Below, one piece after another: positions 8,693 through 23,100 of a DNA stretch of 64,000 nucleotides. Source of the stretch: Sphingobium sp. AP49 (GTDB taxonomy: Bacteria > Pseudomonadota > Alphaproteobacteria > Sphingomonadales > Sphingomonadaceae); assembly GCF_000281715.2 (NCBI RefSeq), contig NZ_CP124576.1, positions 1,433,501-1,497,500 of the forward strand, given 5' to 3'. The translations under genes were made by a program, and so were the position numbers. The notes under the pieces are model-generated. The model worked only from the letters and a program-made list of their open reading frames with translations. It did not search any database and was not told where the DNA came from. Numbering within the stretch: the first letter of the stretch is position 1; every line of letters starts with the position of its first letter.

Positions 8693-9883
8693 TCAAAAGG
8701 CTTCGGCAATTCCCACATAGGCGCCATGATCATTCTTCCCCACGGCAAAATCGACGCGTAATTGGACATCGTTGCTGCGGAACGGGCGATATCGCACGCC
8801 GGCGCCGGCAGCAGGCAGCAGATTACCTCTGCTCCAGATATCACCCGCCGATGGTGCGATCCCGCCCAGCCCGACAAAGCCGGTAGCGCCCCATCGGCCC
8901 GCAATATGCTGGCGCAGTTCGGCTTGCACTGCCCAACTGGCGCCGTCGCGGTAGCGGCCGGTGGGATAGCCGCGCAGGTCATTGGTCGCGCCAAACTGAC
9001 ATAGATCATAATAGGGGACGTCCCCACCGGCAGCGCACAGGGCGCCGCGCGTCGCCAGGACTGTGCCACTGCCGATCGGCATATAGGCGTTGCCGGCAAG
9101 CTGCAGCTTGTTGTGGTGATAGCTGTCGCCCAGCGCCTTAAGACCGAACAGCCAACTGGCACTGACGTAGAAGCCCCGTTTGGGCTGCATCGGGCTGTCA
9201 CGCGTATCATAGACGAAGCTGGGGCCTAATGCGGACATGCTGCTGTGCATTTGGTCTTCGGGCGGGGTGGGGGGCGCACCGTCCGGCTCCTGCGGCACTG
9301 CGTCGGTCACGCGAAACCGATAGCGCAGGCCAGCATAGCCGTCGGGAAAGAGGCGGATCAGGCCCTGAAGGTCGATGTCGAACTGCCGGCTCTTGAGCTC
9401 CAGCCTGTCACCCTCGTCACCTGCATCCCTGCCGATGCCATAATAGTTGGTGCGGTCGTCCATATAGGACAGGCTGGCATTCACGCGGACCCGGTCCTGG
9501 CCGAACGACATGGAATGGAAGCCGGCAATGCCTTTGGTGCCGCGGGTCGTATAGACCACACCGCCACCGCTGATCCACTGGTCAGGTTCGGCATTTGGGT
9601 TGTAAAAAGCGATCGCGCCGACCGCCAGGCCGGTGCCGGTCGCCGGATTGGACAGCGGCACGGGTGCGATCAGCAGGTCGACCTTCTTGCGTTTTCCTTC
9701 TTGAGCGGCCGTCGATTCGTCCCCTTCCGCAGGGGCAGCGGCTGGAGGAGCAGGGGCATTGGAGGGAGGCTGCGCCAGGAGCGGCGACGTCAGCAGCAGC
9801 GTCGCCCAGGCACATGAGCACAAGCCCGCACCGCGACGCGGCATGGTCATGCGGTCGGCACAGGCTGATAATCCGGCGGCCAT
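8693..9883 (-). CDS. BamA/TamA-family outer-membrane barrel without POTRA domains
   Basis: 396 residues. A signal peptide of the form CAWATLLLTSPLLAQ is followed by a proline/alanine-rich stretch and then a surface-antigen (Omp85) barrel: FVYDTRDSPMQPKRGFYVSASW, the TNDLRGYPTGRYRD segment that matches the L6 RGY motif, and a terminal aromatic (IAEAF). There is no room for POTRA domains, so this is one of the short, standalone Omp85-like barrels of unknown cargo. The start at 9883 has GAGGG just upstream; in-frame ATGs at 9850 and 9844 would give a more compact signal peptide. Confidence 0.75.
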   Translation of the reverse strand: MAAGLSACADRMTMPRRGAGLCSCAWATLLLTSPLLAQPPSNAPAPPAAAPAEGDESTAAQEGKRKKVDLLIAPVPLSNPATGTGLAVGAIAFYNPNAEPDQWISGGGVVYTTRGTKGIAGFHSMSFGQDRVRVNASLSYMDDRTNYYGIGRDAGDEGDRLELKSRQFDIDLQGLIRLFPDGYAGLRYRFRVTDAVPQEPDGAPPTPPEDQMHSSMSALGPSFVYDTRDSPMQPKRGFYVSASWLFGLKALGDSYHHNKLQLAGNAYMPIGSGTVLATRGALCAAGGDVPYYDLCQFGATNDLRGYPTGRYRDGASWAVQAELRQHIAGRWGATGFVGLGGIAPSAGDIWSRGNLLPAAGAGVRYRPFRSNDVQLRVDFAVGKNDHGAYVGIAEAF

Positions 9884-10060
9884 GGTCCCTCATCGACCAT
9901 CGGGTGGCGCTCGACCATCGGGGGAAACACCGATGACGGTGCGGTCGCATCGCGGTCGCACGCTCTCTCGGGGTAATCCGGCGGCTATATTGGTGTTTCG
10001 CCCGATTGGCGCAGGCGGGGAAGCAGCGAACCTGCACTCGTCCCTAATGAAAGGAAGGCC

Positions 10061-10903
10061 ATGTCCAGCCTGGCGAATGCCCTCGACCAATTGCCGATCC
10101 TGCTGATCGGGCTGCTGCTATTCTGTTCGATGGTGGCAGCGACGCTGATCGGCTATTTCCTGCGCAAACGGACCCACCCTCAGGATGGCACTGCGGGCAA
10201 GTCGGATGATGGCGGCTCGGACGCCTATATCATTTCGGCTGTGCTGGGTCTGCTGGCCCTGCTGCTGGGTTTCACCTTCTCGCTGGCAGTCAACCGTTAT
10301 GAGGCGCGACGTGCCCTGGTTCTGCAGGAATCGAACGCAATCGGCACCAGCTATTTGCGGGCACAGGCGCTACCGGAGCCGCACCGGTCGCGTTTGTCGA
10401 AGATATTGGTCGACTATACCGAAAATCGCCTGTCCCTGTCGGCCAATAGCCGCACGGAGAAGGTGACGCCGCTGCTCGCGCGCAACGACCAGTTGCTGAC
10501 CGATCTCTGGTCCGCGACCCTGGCAGCCAATGATGCTGTGCGCACGACGCCCTTCTCTGTCTCGCTGCTCTCGACCGTGAACGAGGTGATCGACATGGAT
10601 GCCTCCCGAAAGGCTGCGCGCACGGTACGCGTCCCGACCGAGGTGTTTCTGGTCCTGTGGGTATATGTCGCCGTGACGGCCGGAATCATGGGGTATGCCC
10701 GATCCCAGACGCAGGGTCGCGTCTTGGCAGGGCTGCTCTTCGTACTGCTGACCATGTCCTACATGTTGATCCTCGACATAGATCGTCCGGGCATGGGCGG
10801 GATCCAGGAAGGGCAGGGGCCGATGCTCCAACTGCGGGAGTCGCTGCGACAGCAGCCGCCCGGCACCTTCGATACGTGGCGCCACGGGGCCACGCCATCC
10901 TGA
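10061..10903 (+). CDS. DUF4239 (bestrophin-like) membrane protein
   Basis: 280 residues. Two N-terminal membrane segments (about 10-30 and 58-78, the second with VLGLLALLLGFTFSLAVNRYEARR) and two more near 185-205 and 212-232 enclose a helical middle region. VNRYEARRALVLQESNAIGT is the hallmark of the DUF4239 family, sometimes called bestrophin-like; function is unproven. AAGGAAGG precedes the start. It is divergent from the BamA-like gene and ends about 250 bases before the giant adhesin gene. Confidence 0.78.
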   Translation: MSSLANALDQLPILLIGLLLFCSMVAATLIGYFLRKRTHPQDGTAGKSDDGGSDAYIISAVLGLLALLLGFTFSLAVNRYEARRALVLQESNAIGTSYLRAQALPEPHRSRLSKILVDYTENRLSLSANSRTEKVTPLLARNDQLLTDLWSATLAANDAVRTTPFSVSLLSTVNEVIDMDASRKAARTVRVPTEVFLVLWVYVAVTAGIMGYARSQTQGRVLAGLLFVLLTMSYMLILDIDRPGMGGIQEGQGPMLQLRESLRQQPPGTFDTWRHGATPS

Positions 10904-11155
10904 CACGGACAAGGGGAATGGTCGGCTTTTCGCACGATTGGAGGAATTTCAGGGATACCTAGGGTTCTTCCCGATGGTCTTTTGTCTGGAAGCCGCGATG
11001 CTGAAGGGGTCTTTTCGGGGTTGGATTGTCGCGACATATCCGAACGATATCCACAATCGGCCGAAGAAAAGGCGTTGGACTACTGGTTTTGACGACCCTC
11101 TCCGCAGGCAGCTGTTGGTTGCACGAGGGGGCATTGTGGAAAGGTGGCCGCGATT
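10904..11155 (+). other. Leader region of the two-partner secretion locus
   Basis: About 250 bases without a credible gene between the DUF4239 gene and tpsA. It must hold the tpsA promoter, but I find no convincing -35/-10 pair. Two CATATCC/GATATCC half-repeats at about 11034-11055 are the only motif that stands out. GGAAAGG at 11138-11144 serves as ribosome-binding site for the ATG at 11156. Confidence 0.4.
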
Positions 11156-14100
11156 ATGCAGCGACGCACATCCATGCGATCCAGGCTGTTACTCGGCAGC
11201 GTTCTCGCTCACATGCCCGTGGCGGACGCTGTACCGGGAAAGGCCGGCCATGTCGCTCGGCCACTGGCGGCGGGTATGTTCGCCACCTTGCTCGCGTTCG
11301 CAACCCCATCGGCCTTTGCCCAGTCCGCGCCACCGGCGTTGCCCACCGGCGGCGTGTTCGTCAACGGTTCGGGTCAGATCAGCCAGTCCTCGCCTGCCGG
11401 GCTGTCGATCACCCAGACCAGCAATCGCGGCGTCATCGACTGGCGCGATTTCTCGATCGGGACCGAGCATCAGGTCAGCATTCAAAATGGTAATGGCGCG
11501 ACGCTGAACCGCGTCACCGGCGGCGCGCTTTCGCGAATCGAAGGCATGTTGAGCGCGACTGGGTCAGTCTATCTGATGAACCCCAACGGGGTGATCGTCG
11601 GTCCGGGCGGCAAGGTCGCAACCGGCGGGGATTTCGTCGCGACCACGCGCACGATTGATGCGGACAGCTTCATGGCTGGCGGTGCGCTGGCCATTCGCGG
11701 CACATCGGACGGCACGATCAGCAATGCCGGTTCGATCGTTTCGCAGGGGGGCAGCGTGGTGATGATCGCGCGCGCCGTGACCAACACCGGCAGCATCAGC
11801 GCGGCGGCGGGCCGGGTCGATCTCGCGGCGGCGGACCAGGTGCTGCTGGCCACCACCGACGGCAAGGCGGACGGCCTGTATGTCGCGGTCGGCGGTGGCC
11901 GGGGCGACATCAGCCAGGGCGGCGTGATCCAGGCGGCGGCGGTTGCGCTGCAGGCGGCGCACGGCAATGTCTTCGCGCTGGCGGGCAATCGCGATGGCCT
12001 GATCCAGGCGACGGGGACGGCAACGATCGACGGCCAGCTCTGGCTGACCGCGCCGCAGGGCAAGGTCGAGGTGGCGGGAACGCTCAAGGCCGGCAATGCA
12101 GACGGCACCGGCGGCAAGATATTGGTGAATGGCGCGGATGTTGCGCTGACCAGCACGGCCTATGTCTCGGCCTCGGGGCGCAGCGGCGGCGAAGTCGTCA
12201 TCGGCGCGGAAAGCTATGCCACCGGCAAGGGGCTGGCGAACAGCACGCGGATTGCTGACGGCGCGCAGATCAGCGCGGGGGGCGTTGAGGGCGGCGGCCG
12301 GATCGAGACATCGGGCAAGGCGTTCAGCGTCGGCGCGGCGAAGATCGATGCGGGCAAGGGCGGTCAGTGGCTGATCGACCCCGATGATCTGGTGATCGAT
12401 GCGGCAGCGGCGACGACGATCGTCGGTTCGTTGAACGGCGGGACCGACGTGCTGCAGCAGACGACGGCGGGCGGTACCGGTGGCAATGGCGACATCACGG
12501 TCGCGGCGGATCTGGTCTGGACCGGGACCGGCGATCTGACGCTGAACGCCTATCGCGACATTGCGGTCAACAACCAGATCACGGGTGGCGGCACCGTCAC
12601 GATGACGGCCGGGCGCGACATCGGCATCAATGCGGCGGTGACCGCCACCGGCGTGACCGGCACGGCGACCGGCGTGACCACGATCTCGGCCGGCGGCATC
12701 AGCGCGACGGCCGGCGATATTACGCTCACGACCGCCAGTTTCGTCAATCAGGCCGGGGCCAGTGGGCTCTCCGCATCTGGGCGCTGGCTGGTCTATTCGG
12801 GCGATCCGGCCAATGACGCGACTGGCGGACTGACGCCCGATTTCTATCAATATAATGCGCCGGGCGGCACCGCGCCGGCCGATGGCGGCAATGGCCTGCT
12901 CTACAGCATCGCCCCCACCGTCAGCTTCACCTTGGGCGCGGTAACCAAGGATTATGACGGCACCACCGATGCGGTGCTGGACGACAGCAATGTGACCGTC
13001 ACCGGCCTTATCAACGGCGATGATTTTACGCTCGATGGCAGCTATGCCGACAAGAATGCCGGCACCGGCATCAACGTCACCGCCACCAATTTCGAGGCGA
13101 ACCAGGGTGGCATCGCCGTCTATGGCTATAATGTCACCACGCCCAGCGTGACGGCCGCCGTCGGCACGATCAATCGCAAGGCGCTGACCGCCGCGATCAT
13201 CGGCACGCCGACCAAGACCTATAACGCCACCACGGCGGTGGCGCTTTCCAGTGCGAATTTCGCGCTGACCGGGGTGGCGTCGGGCGAAAGCATAATCATC
13301 AACAGCGCCGCGACCGCCGCCTATGACAGCGCCAATGCCGGCAATCGCACCGTCGACGCGACCTTCCAGACGTCGAGCTTCACCCTGGGCAGCGGCGCGC
13401 TGCTTTCCAACTATATTCTGCCGACCAGCGCGACCGGCGCGGGCCTCATTAACCAGGCATCGATCCTGGTCAACGGCATCACCGCCAATGACAAGGTCTA
13501 TGACGGCAGCACGGGCGCACTTCTGAATACCAGCAGCGCCAGCATCTATGGCATTATCGGCAGCGATGACGTCACGCTCGACCTGTCGGGTGCGACCGGC
13601 AATTTCGCCACCAAGAATGTCGGCACGGCGATTGCCGTCACGGGTGCGGGCTTCAGTCTGACCGGGGCGGATGCGGCCAATTACGCCATTTCCCAGCCGT
13701 CCGACCTCGCCGCCAACATCACCGCTGCGAACCTGCTGGTCACCGGCCTGACAGCCAACGACAAGGTCTATGACGGCACTAATTTCGCGTCGGTCAACAC
13801 CAATGGCCTGATCGTCAGCGGCCTGATCTTCGGCGATGATGTGACGCCCGTCGCCGATAGCGGCGCACAGATTACCTTTGCCCAGAAGAATGTCGGTGCC
13901 GACATTGGCGTCACGATCAGCGGCATTTCGCTGTCGGGGGCGGATGCGGGCAATTATAATCTTGATTTCGCCTCGACCCTGACCGCCGACATCACGCCGC
14001 GGCCCATCACCATCACCAACAACGGAATGCCGACCAAGGTCTATGACGGCACCACCAGCGCCTTCGTGTCGCAGGCGGACGTCGGCCTGAGCAATATCGT

Positions 14101-17100
14101 CGCGGGCGAAAGCATCACGATCAACCAGGCTTCCGGGTTGAACTATGCGTCGAAGAATGTCGGCACCTGGGACATCAATGTCTCGCTCAATCCGTCCGAC
14201 TATCAGGCGGGCGCCAACACGCTGCTGTCCAACTACAGCCTGCCGACCCTGGGCACGATCCAGGGTGAGATCACGCCGGCGCCGCTCAATATCATCATCG
14301 TCGGCAATCCGACCAAGACCTATGACGGCAATGCCAATGCGTCGCTCGGCCCGTCCAATTTCGAGGTGGACGGCTTCGTCACCGGCGAAGGGGCGAGCAT
14401 CAACCAGACCAGCGGCCAATATGCCGCATCGGATGCGGGCGTCTGGCAGGTCAGCGCGACGCTGGACGCCAGCAATTTCGACACCGATCCCGGCACTTTG
14501 ATGTCGAACTACATCATCCCCTCGCCGGTGACGGGTTTTGGCACGATCGTGCGCCGCAACCTGGGTCCGGGGGTGGTGACGGTCGACATCACCGGCAATC
14601 CGACCAAATATTATGACGGCACCAATGTCGCGACGCTGACCAGTTCCGACTACACGCTGGGCGGGTTCATCGCCGGCGAAGGCGCGACCATCACCGAAAC
14701 GGTCGGCCAGTATAGCGACGTCAATGCCGGCCAGTGGGCGGTGACCGTCCAGCTCGATTCCAGCGATTTCGATCCGGATCAGGGCACCAATCTCGACAAT
14801 TATACCCTGCCCACCAGCGCGACCGGCATCGGCACGATCCTGCGCGCGCCGCTGACCGCAGCGATCATCGGCAATCCGACCCGCGTATATAACGGCACCA
14901 CGCGCATCGCGCTCCAGCCGGGCAATTTCGCGATCTCTGGCGTGGTATCGGGCGAAAGCATTACCGTGTCGCCGGGCAATATCGGCACGTTCGACCTGCG
15001 CGACGCGGGCAGCCGGGTCGCATCGGCCAGCTTCACCGGCAATGCCGACTTCGTGGCGGGGGCGGGCACGCTGCTCACCAACTATGTCCTGCCGGTCGAC
15101 GCCAGCGGGCCGGGCACCATTACCCAGGCACCGCTCAACATCCTGAATGTCGGCGCGCAGAACAAGGTTTATGACCAGACCACGCTGGCGACGCTGACCG
15201 GCACGGCGACCCTGTTCGGCCTGGTCAGTGGCGATGATGTGACGCTGAGCAGCGCTGGCTCCACCGGTACCTTCGCCACCCCCAATGTCGGTAACGGCAT
15301 CGTCGTTACCGTTGCGGGCTATAGCATTTCGGGCGCGGATACCGCCAATTACCAGCTGTTCCAGCCGACCGGCATCACCGCGAACATTACCCGGCGCGGG
15401 CTGACGATCGACAATTTGACGGCGCTGGACAAGCTTTACGACGGCACCACCGACGCCACGCTTGGCGGCACGGCGACGCTGGTCGGCGTGTTGTCGGGCG
15501 ATGACGTTGCGCTCGATGGCGGCAGTTCGACCGCGCACTTCCTGCAGAAGAATGTCGGCACCGACCTGCGCGTGCAGGTCGGCGGCTATGATCTGGCAGG
15601 GGCGCAGGCGGGCAATTATGCGTTGACGCAGCCGACGGGGCTGACCGCCGATATCAATGCCCGGCCGCTCAGCGGGGCGATCATCGGCAATCCGACCAAG
15701 ACCTATGACGGCACGACCCAGGTGTCGCTGGGCAGCGGCAATTATACGCTGACCGGCTTCATCGCGGGCGAAGGTGGCTCGATCACCCAGTCCGCCGGCG
15801 CCGCCTATGACAGCGCCAATGCCGGCGCACGCATCGTGACCGCCAGCCTGGTCACCTCAGACTTCGTGGTGCAATCGGGCACCCTCCTCAGCAACTATCT
15901 GCTGCCGACCAGCATTTCGGGGGCAGGCACGATCAACCAGGCGACGCTGACAGCGTCGATCGTCAACAATCCGACGAAGGTCTATGATTCCACCACCTTC
16001 GCGGCGTTGACCAGTGGCGACTATAGCATAAGCGGATTCGTCGGTGGCGAAGGAGCCACGATCACCCAGACCGTGGGCGCCTATGATAATAAGAGCGTTG
16101 GCTATCACACGGTGATTGCCACGCTGGGTTCGGGCGATTTCACGGCTGATACGGGGACGACACTCGCCAACTATGTCCTGCCGGTCGAGGCGACGGGCTT
16201 TGGCACCATCACGCCCGCCACCCTGCAGGTCGTCGGCATTCTTGCCTTGGACAAGGTCTATGACGGCAACACGGTTGCACAATTGGACAGCAGTGGCGGC
16301 GGCCTGACCGGTATCTATGCCGGTGATACCGTCAATCTGGTTTCCACCGGCGCTTCCGGTCAGTTCGCGACCAAGAATGTCGGCACCAACATCGCCGTGA
16401 CGGCATCGGGCTATGACATTTCGGGCGGCGATTCCGCCAATTACGTCGTGTTGCAGCCGGTCGGGCTGATGGCCGACATATTTGTGAAGGATATCAGCCT
16501 GGCATCGGTGACCAAGGTCTATGATGCCCTGACGCCGGTACCGACGGTCGACGCCGCCTATACGCTGTCCGGGGTGGTCGGCGGTGATGATGTCGGCGTC
16601 AACGCCAGCGGGATCGTCGGCAATTATGCCGACAAGAATGTCGGTACCAACAAGAATGTCGACATCATCTCCGGCGTCGCGCTTAAGGGCGCAGACGCGA
16701 CCAATTATAATATCGCAGCGGATTTCCAGGGCGCGATCGGCATCATCACCCCGGCCACGCTGACGGTCATCGGTGCGGTGGCGCTGAACAAAATCTATGA
16801 CCAGACCACGGCGGCAGAGATCGACAACAGCAATACGAGCCTGCAAGGCATATTGCAGACGGATCTGGTCACCCTCAACCCCTCGGCGTTGGCGAGCCCC
16901 ATCGTCGCGGGGGCCTTTGCCAACGCCAATGCCGGCACCAACAAGGCGGTCACGACCAACGCCTACACCATCGGTGGCGACGATGCGGGCAATTATACGC
17001 TGGTCCAGCCCCAGGGGCTGACCGCGACCATTTTCCAGAAGGAAATCACGCTCGATTCCGTCACCAAAATCTATAATGGCACCACCGCCCTGCCGACCGC

Positions 17101-20100
17101 ATCCAGCGGCTATGTGTTCAGCGGCGTCATCAGTGGCGACACGGTCACGGCCAATGCATCGGCTGCGACGGGGCAATATAATGACGGCAAGGATGTCGGG
17201 AACGACATGTCCGTCACCGTCAACGGCCTGACGCTGGGCGGCACCAGCGGCGCCAATTATTATATCAATGATGTCACCGCCGATATCGGCTTCATCACCC
17301 CCAGGGCGCTGACCGTTGCCATCACCGGCAACCCGACCAAGATCTATGATGGCACCGATGCAGCGACCCTGACGGATACAGACTATACGCTGACCGGCTT
17401 CGTGACGGGCGAGGGCGCGACCATTACCCAGACGTCGGGTACCTATGCCTCGATCCATCAGGGCAGCTGGAACGTCTCCACGACGCTCGGGCTGGGGGAT
17501 TATGATGCCGATATCGGCACATTGCTCACCAATTATAGTCTGCCCGGCACTGCCTCCGGCAATGGGACCATCACCCCGCGGACCCTGACGATCAATGGCG
17601 TTGTCGCCGATAACAAGGTCTATGACGGCAGCGTTGTTGCGACGCTCGACAATAGCGGCGCCACGCTTGCGACCATCGTCGCTGGTGACAGCGTCTCGCT
17701 CAACTATTCCGCTGCGACCGCGACGTTCGACAACCGCAATGTCGGTACGGGCAAGACCGTCACCGCGACCGGTTACACGCTCGATAATAATCCGTTCGGC
17801 GACTATGTGCTGGACCAGCCGGTCCTGTTGAGCGCAGACATCACTTCCGCGCTGCTCGTGCTGACCCGCGTCAGTCGTATCTATGACGCGACAGTCAACC
17901 TGCCGACCGATGCGTCGGCCTACACGCTGTCGGGCATTGTCGGGACCGATGCGGTGACCGTCGATGCGGCGGCAGCGGCCGCCAGCGGCAATTATGCCGA
18001 CAAGAATGTGGACAATGACATCCTCGTCACCATCGGCAACCTGCAGTTGACGGGTGCGGATGCGGGCAATTATGCGATCGCCTCGTCGATCCAGGACCAG
18101 CGAATCGGCGTGATTACGCCCAAGGCTCTTGCCGCGACGATCATCGGCAATCCCACCAAGATCTATGACGGCACCCGCACCGCGACTCTGGGCAGCGGCA
18201 ATTACCAGCTCAACGGCTTCGTTGGTGGCGAAGGCGCGGTCATTACCCAGACCGCGGGCTTATATGATATCAAGGATGCCGGCGGGCGCACCATAACCGC
18301 CGCCCTGACCGGCGGCGACTTTGCCGCCAATGTTGGGACGCTGCTCACCAACTATGTGCTGCCGGACGAGGCCGTTGGCGCAGGGGTGATCAATCGCAAG
18401 CTGCTGTCGGTCGCGCTGGTTGGCTATCCGACGAAAATCTACGATGGTACGACCACGGCGACGCTGACCGACGCGAATTTCGATCTGACCGGCTTCGTTG
18501 CGGGCGAGGATGCAGCGGTTACGCAGAGCATCGGCAGCTATGACAGCAAGAATGCTGGCGTGCGCACCGTCACGGCCGCGCTCATTGCCAGCGATTTCAG
18601 CCCGATCGGCGGCACGCTTCTGGGCAACTATGTGTTGCCGGTCAGCGCTACGGGTGCGGGCCAGATCGACCAGGCGATGTTGACCGCCAGCATCATCGGC
18701 ACCCCGACCAAGACCTATGATGGAACGCGGGCGATTGCCCTCACCTCGGGCAATTACCAGCTCAACGGCTTCGTCACCGGCGAAGGCGCCACCGTGACCG
18801 AGGCCAACGGCCTCTTCGTGTCGCCGAATGCCGGCATGCGGGTGGTTAATGCAGCACTGGACCCCGGCGACTTTGCTGCGGATTCGGGCACGTTGCTGGC
18901 TAATTATGTGCTGCCGACCCTGGCCAGTGGCAATGGCAGGATCAACCAGAAGGCGCTCAGCGCCATCATCATCGGCAACCCGACCAAGACCTATGACGGC
19001 GGCGATACCGCGACCCTGGCATCGGGCAATTATGAACTGACCGGCTTCGTGGGCATTGAGGGGGCGAGCGTCACCCAGAGCGCAGGCCGATATGACAGCG
19101 CGAACGCCGGCGCGCGCACCGTCACGGCATCGCTTGCGGTGGGCGATTTCGCTGCCGATGCCGGCACCACGCTCAGCAACTATGTGCTGCCGACCGAGGC
19201 AAGCGGCGCGGGGACGATCAATCGGAAAGCACTGGCCGCCGCGATCATCGGCACCCCGACCAAGGTGTATGACGGGAATAGTGTCGCGACGCTGACCTCT
19301 GCCAATTACAGCCTGACGGGCTTTGTGGGCACCGAGGGCGCGAGCGTGACCGAGACGGTGGGCGCCTATGACAGCGCCAATGCCGGCGGCCGCACGGTCA
19401 CGGCGCAGCTGGACAGCGCAGACTTCACCGCCAACACGGGCACATTGCTGGCCAACTATGTGCTGCCGACTGGTGCCGTGGGCGCGGGTCTGATCAACCG
19501 CGCGGTATTGACGGCGTCGATCGTCGGTATCCCGACCAAGACCTATGACGCGACCACTACCGCAACGCTTGACAGCGGCAATTTCCAGCTCGTCGGTTTC
19601 GTGACTGGCGAAGGGGCGATTGTCACGCAGGACAGTGGTAATTATGCCTCCGCCGATGCAGGCTTCCGCCTCATAACTGCCTCCCTTATGGTCGGTGATT
19701 TCGTGCCGACCGGTGCGACTCTCCTGTCCAATTATGTGTTGCCTACCAGCGCGACGGGCATGGGACTGATCGAGCGGGCAACGCTCTCCGCCTCGATCAT
19801 TGGTAATCCGACCAAGACCTATGATGGCACCACGCTGGCGACCCTGACCTCCGGTAATTATGCGTTGACCGGTTTTGTAGGCGGGCAGGGTGCGACGATC
19901 ATCGAGACGGTCGGCACATATAGTTCGGCCAATGCCGGCGGCCGAACGGTGACCGCGCAGCTGGGTAGCGCAGACTTCAGCGCCAACAGCGGCACCACGC
20001 TCGGCAACTATGTGCTGCCGACCAGCGCATCGGGGGCGGGTACGATCAGCCAGGCGACGCTGCTGGCGTCGATCATCGGCAACCCGACCAAGGTGTATGA

Positions 20101-23100
20101 CGGCAATGCCGTGGCGACGCTCACCTCGGCCAACTATGCGCTGACCGGCTTCGTCACGGGCGAAGGCGCGAGCGTGACCGAGACGGTGGGCGCCTATGAC
20201 AGCGCCAATGCCGGCGGCCGCACCGTGACGGCGCAGCTGGGGGCCAGCGACTTCACCGCCAACAGCGGCACCACGCTCGGCAACTACATCCTGCCGACCA
20301 GCGCCTCGGGCGCAGGTACGATCAGCCAGGCGACCTTGCTGGCATCGATCATCGGCAATCCGACCAAGGTCTATGACGGCAACACCGTAGCAACGCTCAC
20401 CAGCGCCAACTATGCGCTGACGGGCTTCGTGACGGGTGAAGGCGCGAGCGTGACCGAGACGGTGGGCGCCTATGACAGCGCCAACGCCGGCGGCCGCACC
20501 GTGACGGCGCAGCTGGGCGCCAGCGACTTCACCGCAAACAGCGGCACCACGCTCGGCAACTACATCCTGCCGACGAGCGCCTCGGGCGCGGGGACGATCA
20601 GCCAGGCGACCTTGCTGGCATCGATCATCGGCAATCCGACCAAGACCTATGACGGCAACACCGTGGCGACGCTGACGTCGGCCAATTATGCGCTGACGGG
20701 CTTCATCAGTGGTGAAGGTGCGAGCGTGACCGAGACGGTCGGCGCCTATGACAGCGCCAATGCCGGCGGCCGCACCGTAACCGCGCAGCTGGGCGCCGGC
20801 GACTTCAGCGCCAACACGGGCACGCTGCTGGCGAACTATGTGCTGCCGACGAGCGCATCGGGCGCGGGGACGATCAGCCAGGCGAGCTTGCTGGCGTCGA
20901 TCATCGGCAATCCGACCAAGGTGTATGACGGCAACGCCATCGCTACCCTGACGTCCGCCAACTATGCGCTGACCGGCTTCGTCACGGGTGAAGGCGCGAG
21001 CGTGACCGAGACGGTGGGCACCTATGACAGCGCCAACGCCGGCGGCCGCACCGTGACGGTGCAGCTGGGGGCGAACGACTTCACCGCCAACAGCGGCACG
21101 CTGCTGGCGAACTATGTGCTGCCGACCAGCGCGTCGGGTGCAGGGACGATCAGCCAGGCGACGCTGCTGGCATCGATCATCGGCAATCCGACCAAGACCT
21201 ATGACGGCAATGCCGTAGCAACGCTCACCAGCGCCAACTATGCGCTGACCGGCTTCATCACGGGTGAAGGCGCGAGCGTGACCGAGACGGTGGGTGCCTA
21301 TGACAGCGCCAATGCCGGTGGCCGCACCGTGACCGCGCAGCTGGGGGCCAGCGACTTCACCGCCAACACGGGCACCACGCTCGGCAACTATGTGCTGCCG
21401 ACGAGCGCATCGGGCGCGGGTACGATCAGCCAGGCGACCTTGCTGGCGTCGATCATCGGCAACCCGACCAAGGTGTATGACGGCAACACCGTGGCGACGC
21501 TTACCAGCGCCAACTATGCGCTGACCGGCTTCGTCACGGGCGAAGGCGCGAGCGTGACCGAGACGGTGGGCGCCTATGACAGCGCCAACGCCGGTGGCCG
21601 AACGGTGACCGCGCAGCTGGGGGCCAGCGACTTCACCGCCAGCACGGGCACCACGCTCGGCAACTATGTGCTGCCGACCAGCGCGTCGGGTGCAGGGACG
21701 ATCAGCCAGGCGACCTTGCTGGCATCGATCATCGGCAACCCGACCAAGACCTATGACGGCAATGCCGTAGCAACGCTCACCAGCGCCAACTATGCGCTGA
21801 CCGGCTTCGTCACGGGCGAAGGCGCGAGCGTGACCGAGACGGTGGGCGCCTATGACAGCGCCAACGCCGGCGGCCGAACGGTGACCGCGCAGCTGGGGGC
21901 CAGCGACTTCACCGCCAACACGGGCACCACGCTCGGCAACTATGTGCTGCCGACCAGCGCGTCGGGTGCAGGGACGATCAGCCAGGCGACGCTGCTGGCA
22001 TCGATCATCGGCAATCCGACCAAGACCTATGACGGTAACAGCGTGGCGACGCTCACCAGCGCCAACTACGCGCTGACCGGCTTCGTTATGGGCGAAGGCG
22101 CAAGCGTGACCGAGACGGTGGGTGCCTATGACAGCGCCAATGCCGGTGGCCGCACCGTGACCGCGCAGCTGGGGACCAGCGATTTCACCGCCAACAGCGG
22201 TACGACGCTCAGCAACTATGTGCTGCCGACCAGCGCGTCGGGTGCAGGGACGATCAGCCAGGCGACCTTGCTGGCGTCGATCATCGGCAATCCGACCAAG
22301 ACCTATGACGGTAACAGCGTGGCGACGCTCACCAGCGCCAACTATGCGCTGACCGGCTTCGTCACGGGTGAAGGCGCGAGCGTGACCGAGACGGTGGGCG
22401 CCTATGACAGCGCCAACGCCGGTGGCCGCACCGTGACTGCGCAGCTGGGCGCCAGCGACTTCACCGCCAACAGCGGCACGCTGCTCGGCAACTATGTGCT
22501 GCCGACGAGCGCGTCGGGTGCGGGTACGATCAGCCAGGCGACACTGCTGGCGTCGATCATCGGCAACCCGACCAAGACCTATGACGGCAACACCGTGGCC
22601 ACCCTGACGTCCGCCAACTATGCGCTGACCGGCTTCATCAGTGGCGAAGGCGCGAGCGTGACCGAGACGGTGGGCGCCTATGACAGCGCCAACGCCGGCG
22701 GCCGCACCGTGACCGCGCAGCTGGGGGCGAACGATTTCAGCGCCAACAGCGGCACGCTGCTGGCGAACTATGTGCTGCCGACGAGCGCCTCGGGCGCGGG
22801 TACGATCAGCCAGGCGACGCTGCTGGCATCGATCATCGGCAATCCGACCAAGGTCTATGACGGCAATGCCGTGGCGACGCTGACGTCGGCCAATTATGCG
22901 CTGACGGGCTTCATCAGTGGTGAAGGTGCGAGCGTGACCGAGACGGTGGGCACCTATGACAGCGCCAACGCCGGCGGCCGAACGGTGACCGCGCAGCTGG
23001 GGGCCAGCGACTTCAGCGCCAACAGCGGCACCACGCTCGGCAACTACATCCTGCCGACCAGCGCATCGGGCGCAGGTACGATCAGCCAGGCGACCTTGCT

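Noticed and set aside
11564..17458. Long minus-strand open frames (1,324 and 533 codons) over the adhesin gene
   Set aside because: They mirror the repeat codons of tpsA, have no recognisable motif and no ribosome-binding site. The plus frame has a signal peptide, domains and a secretion partner.
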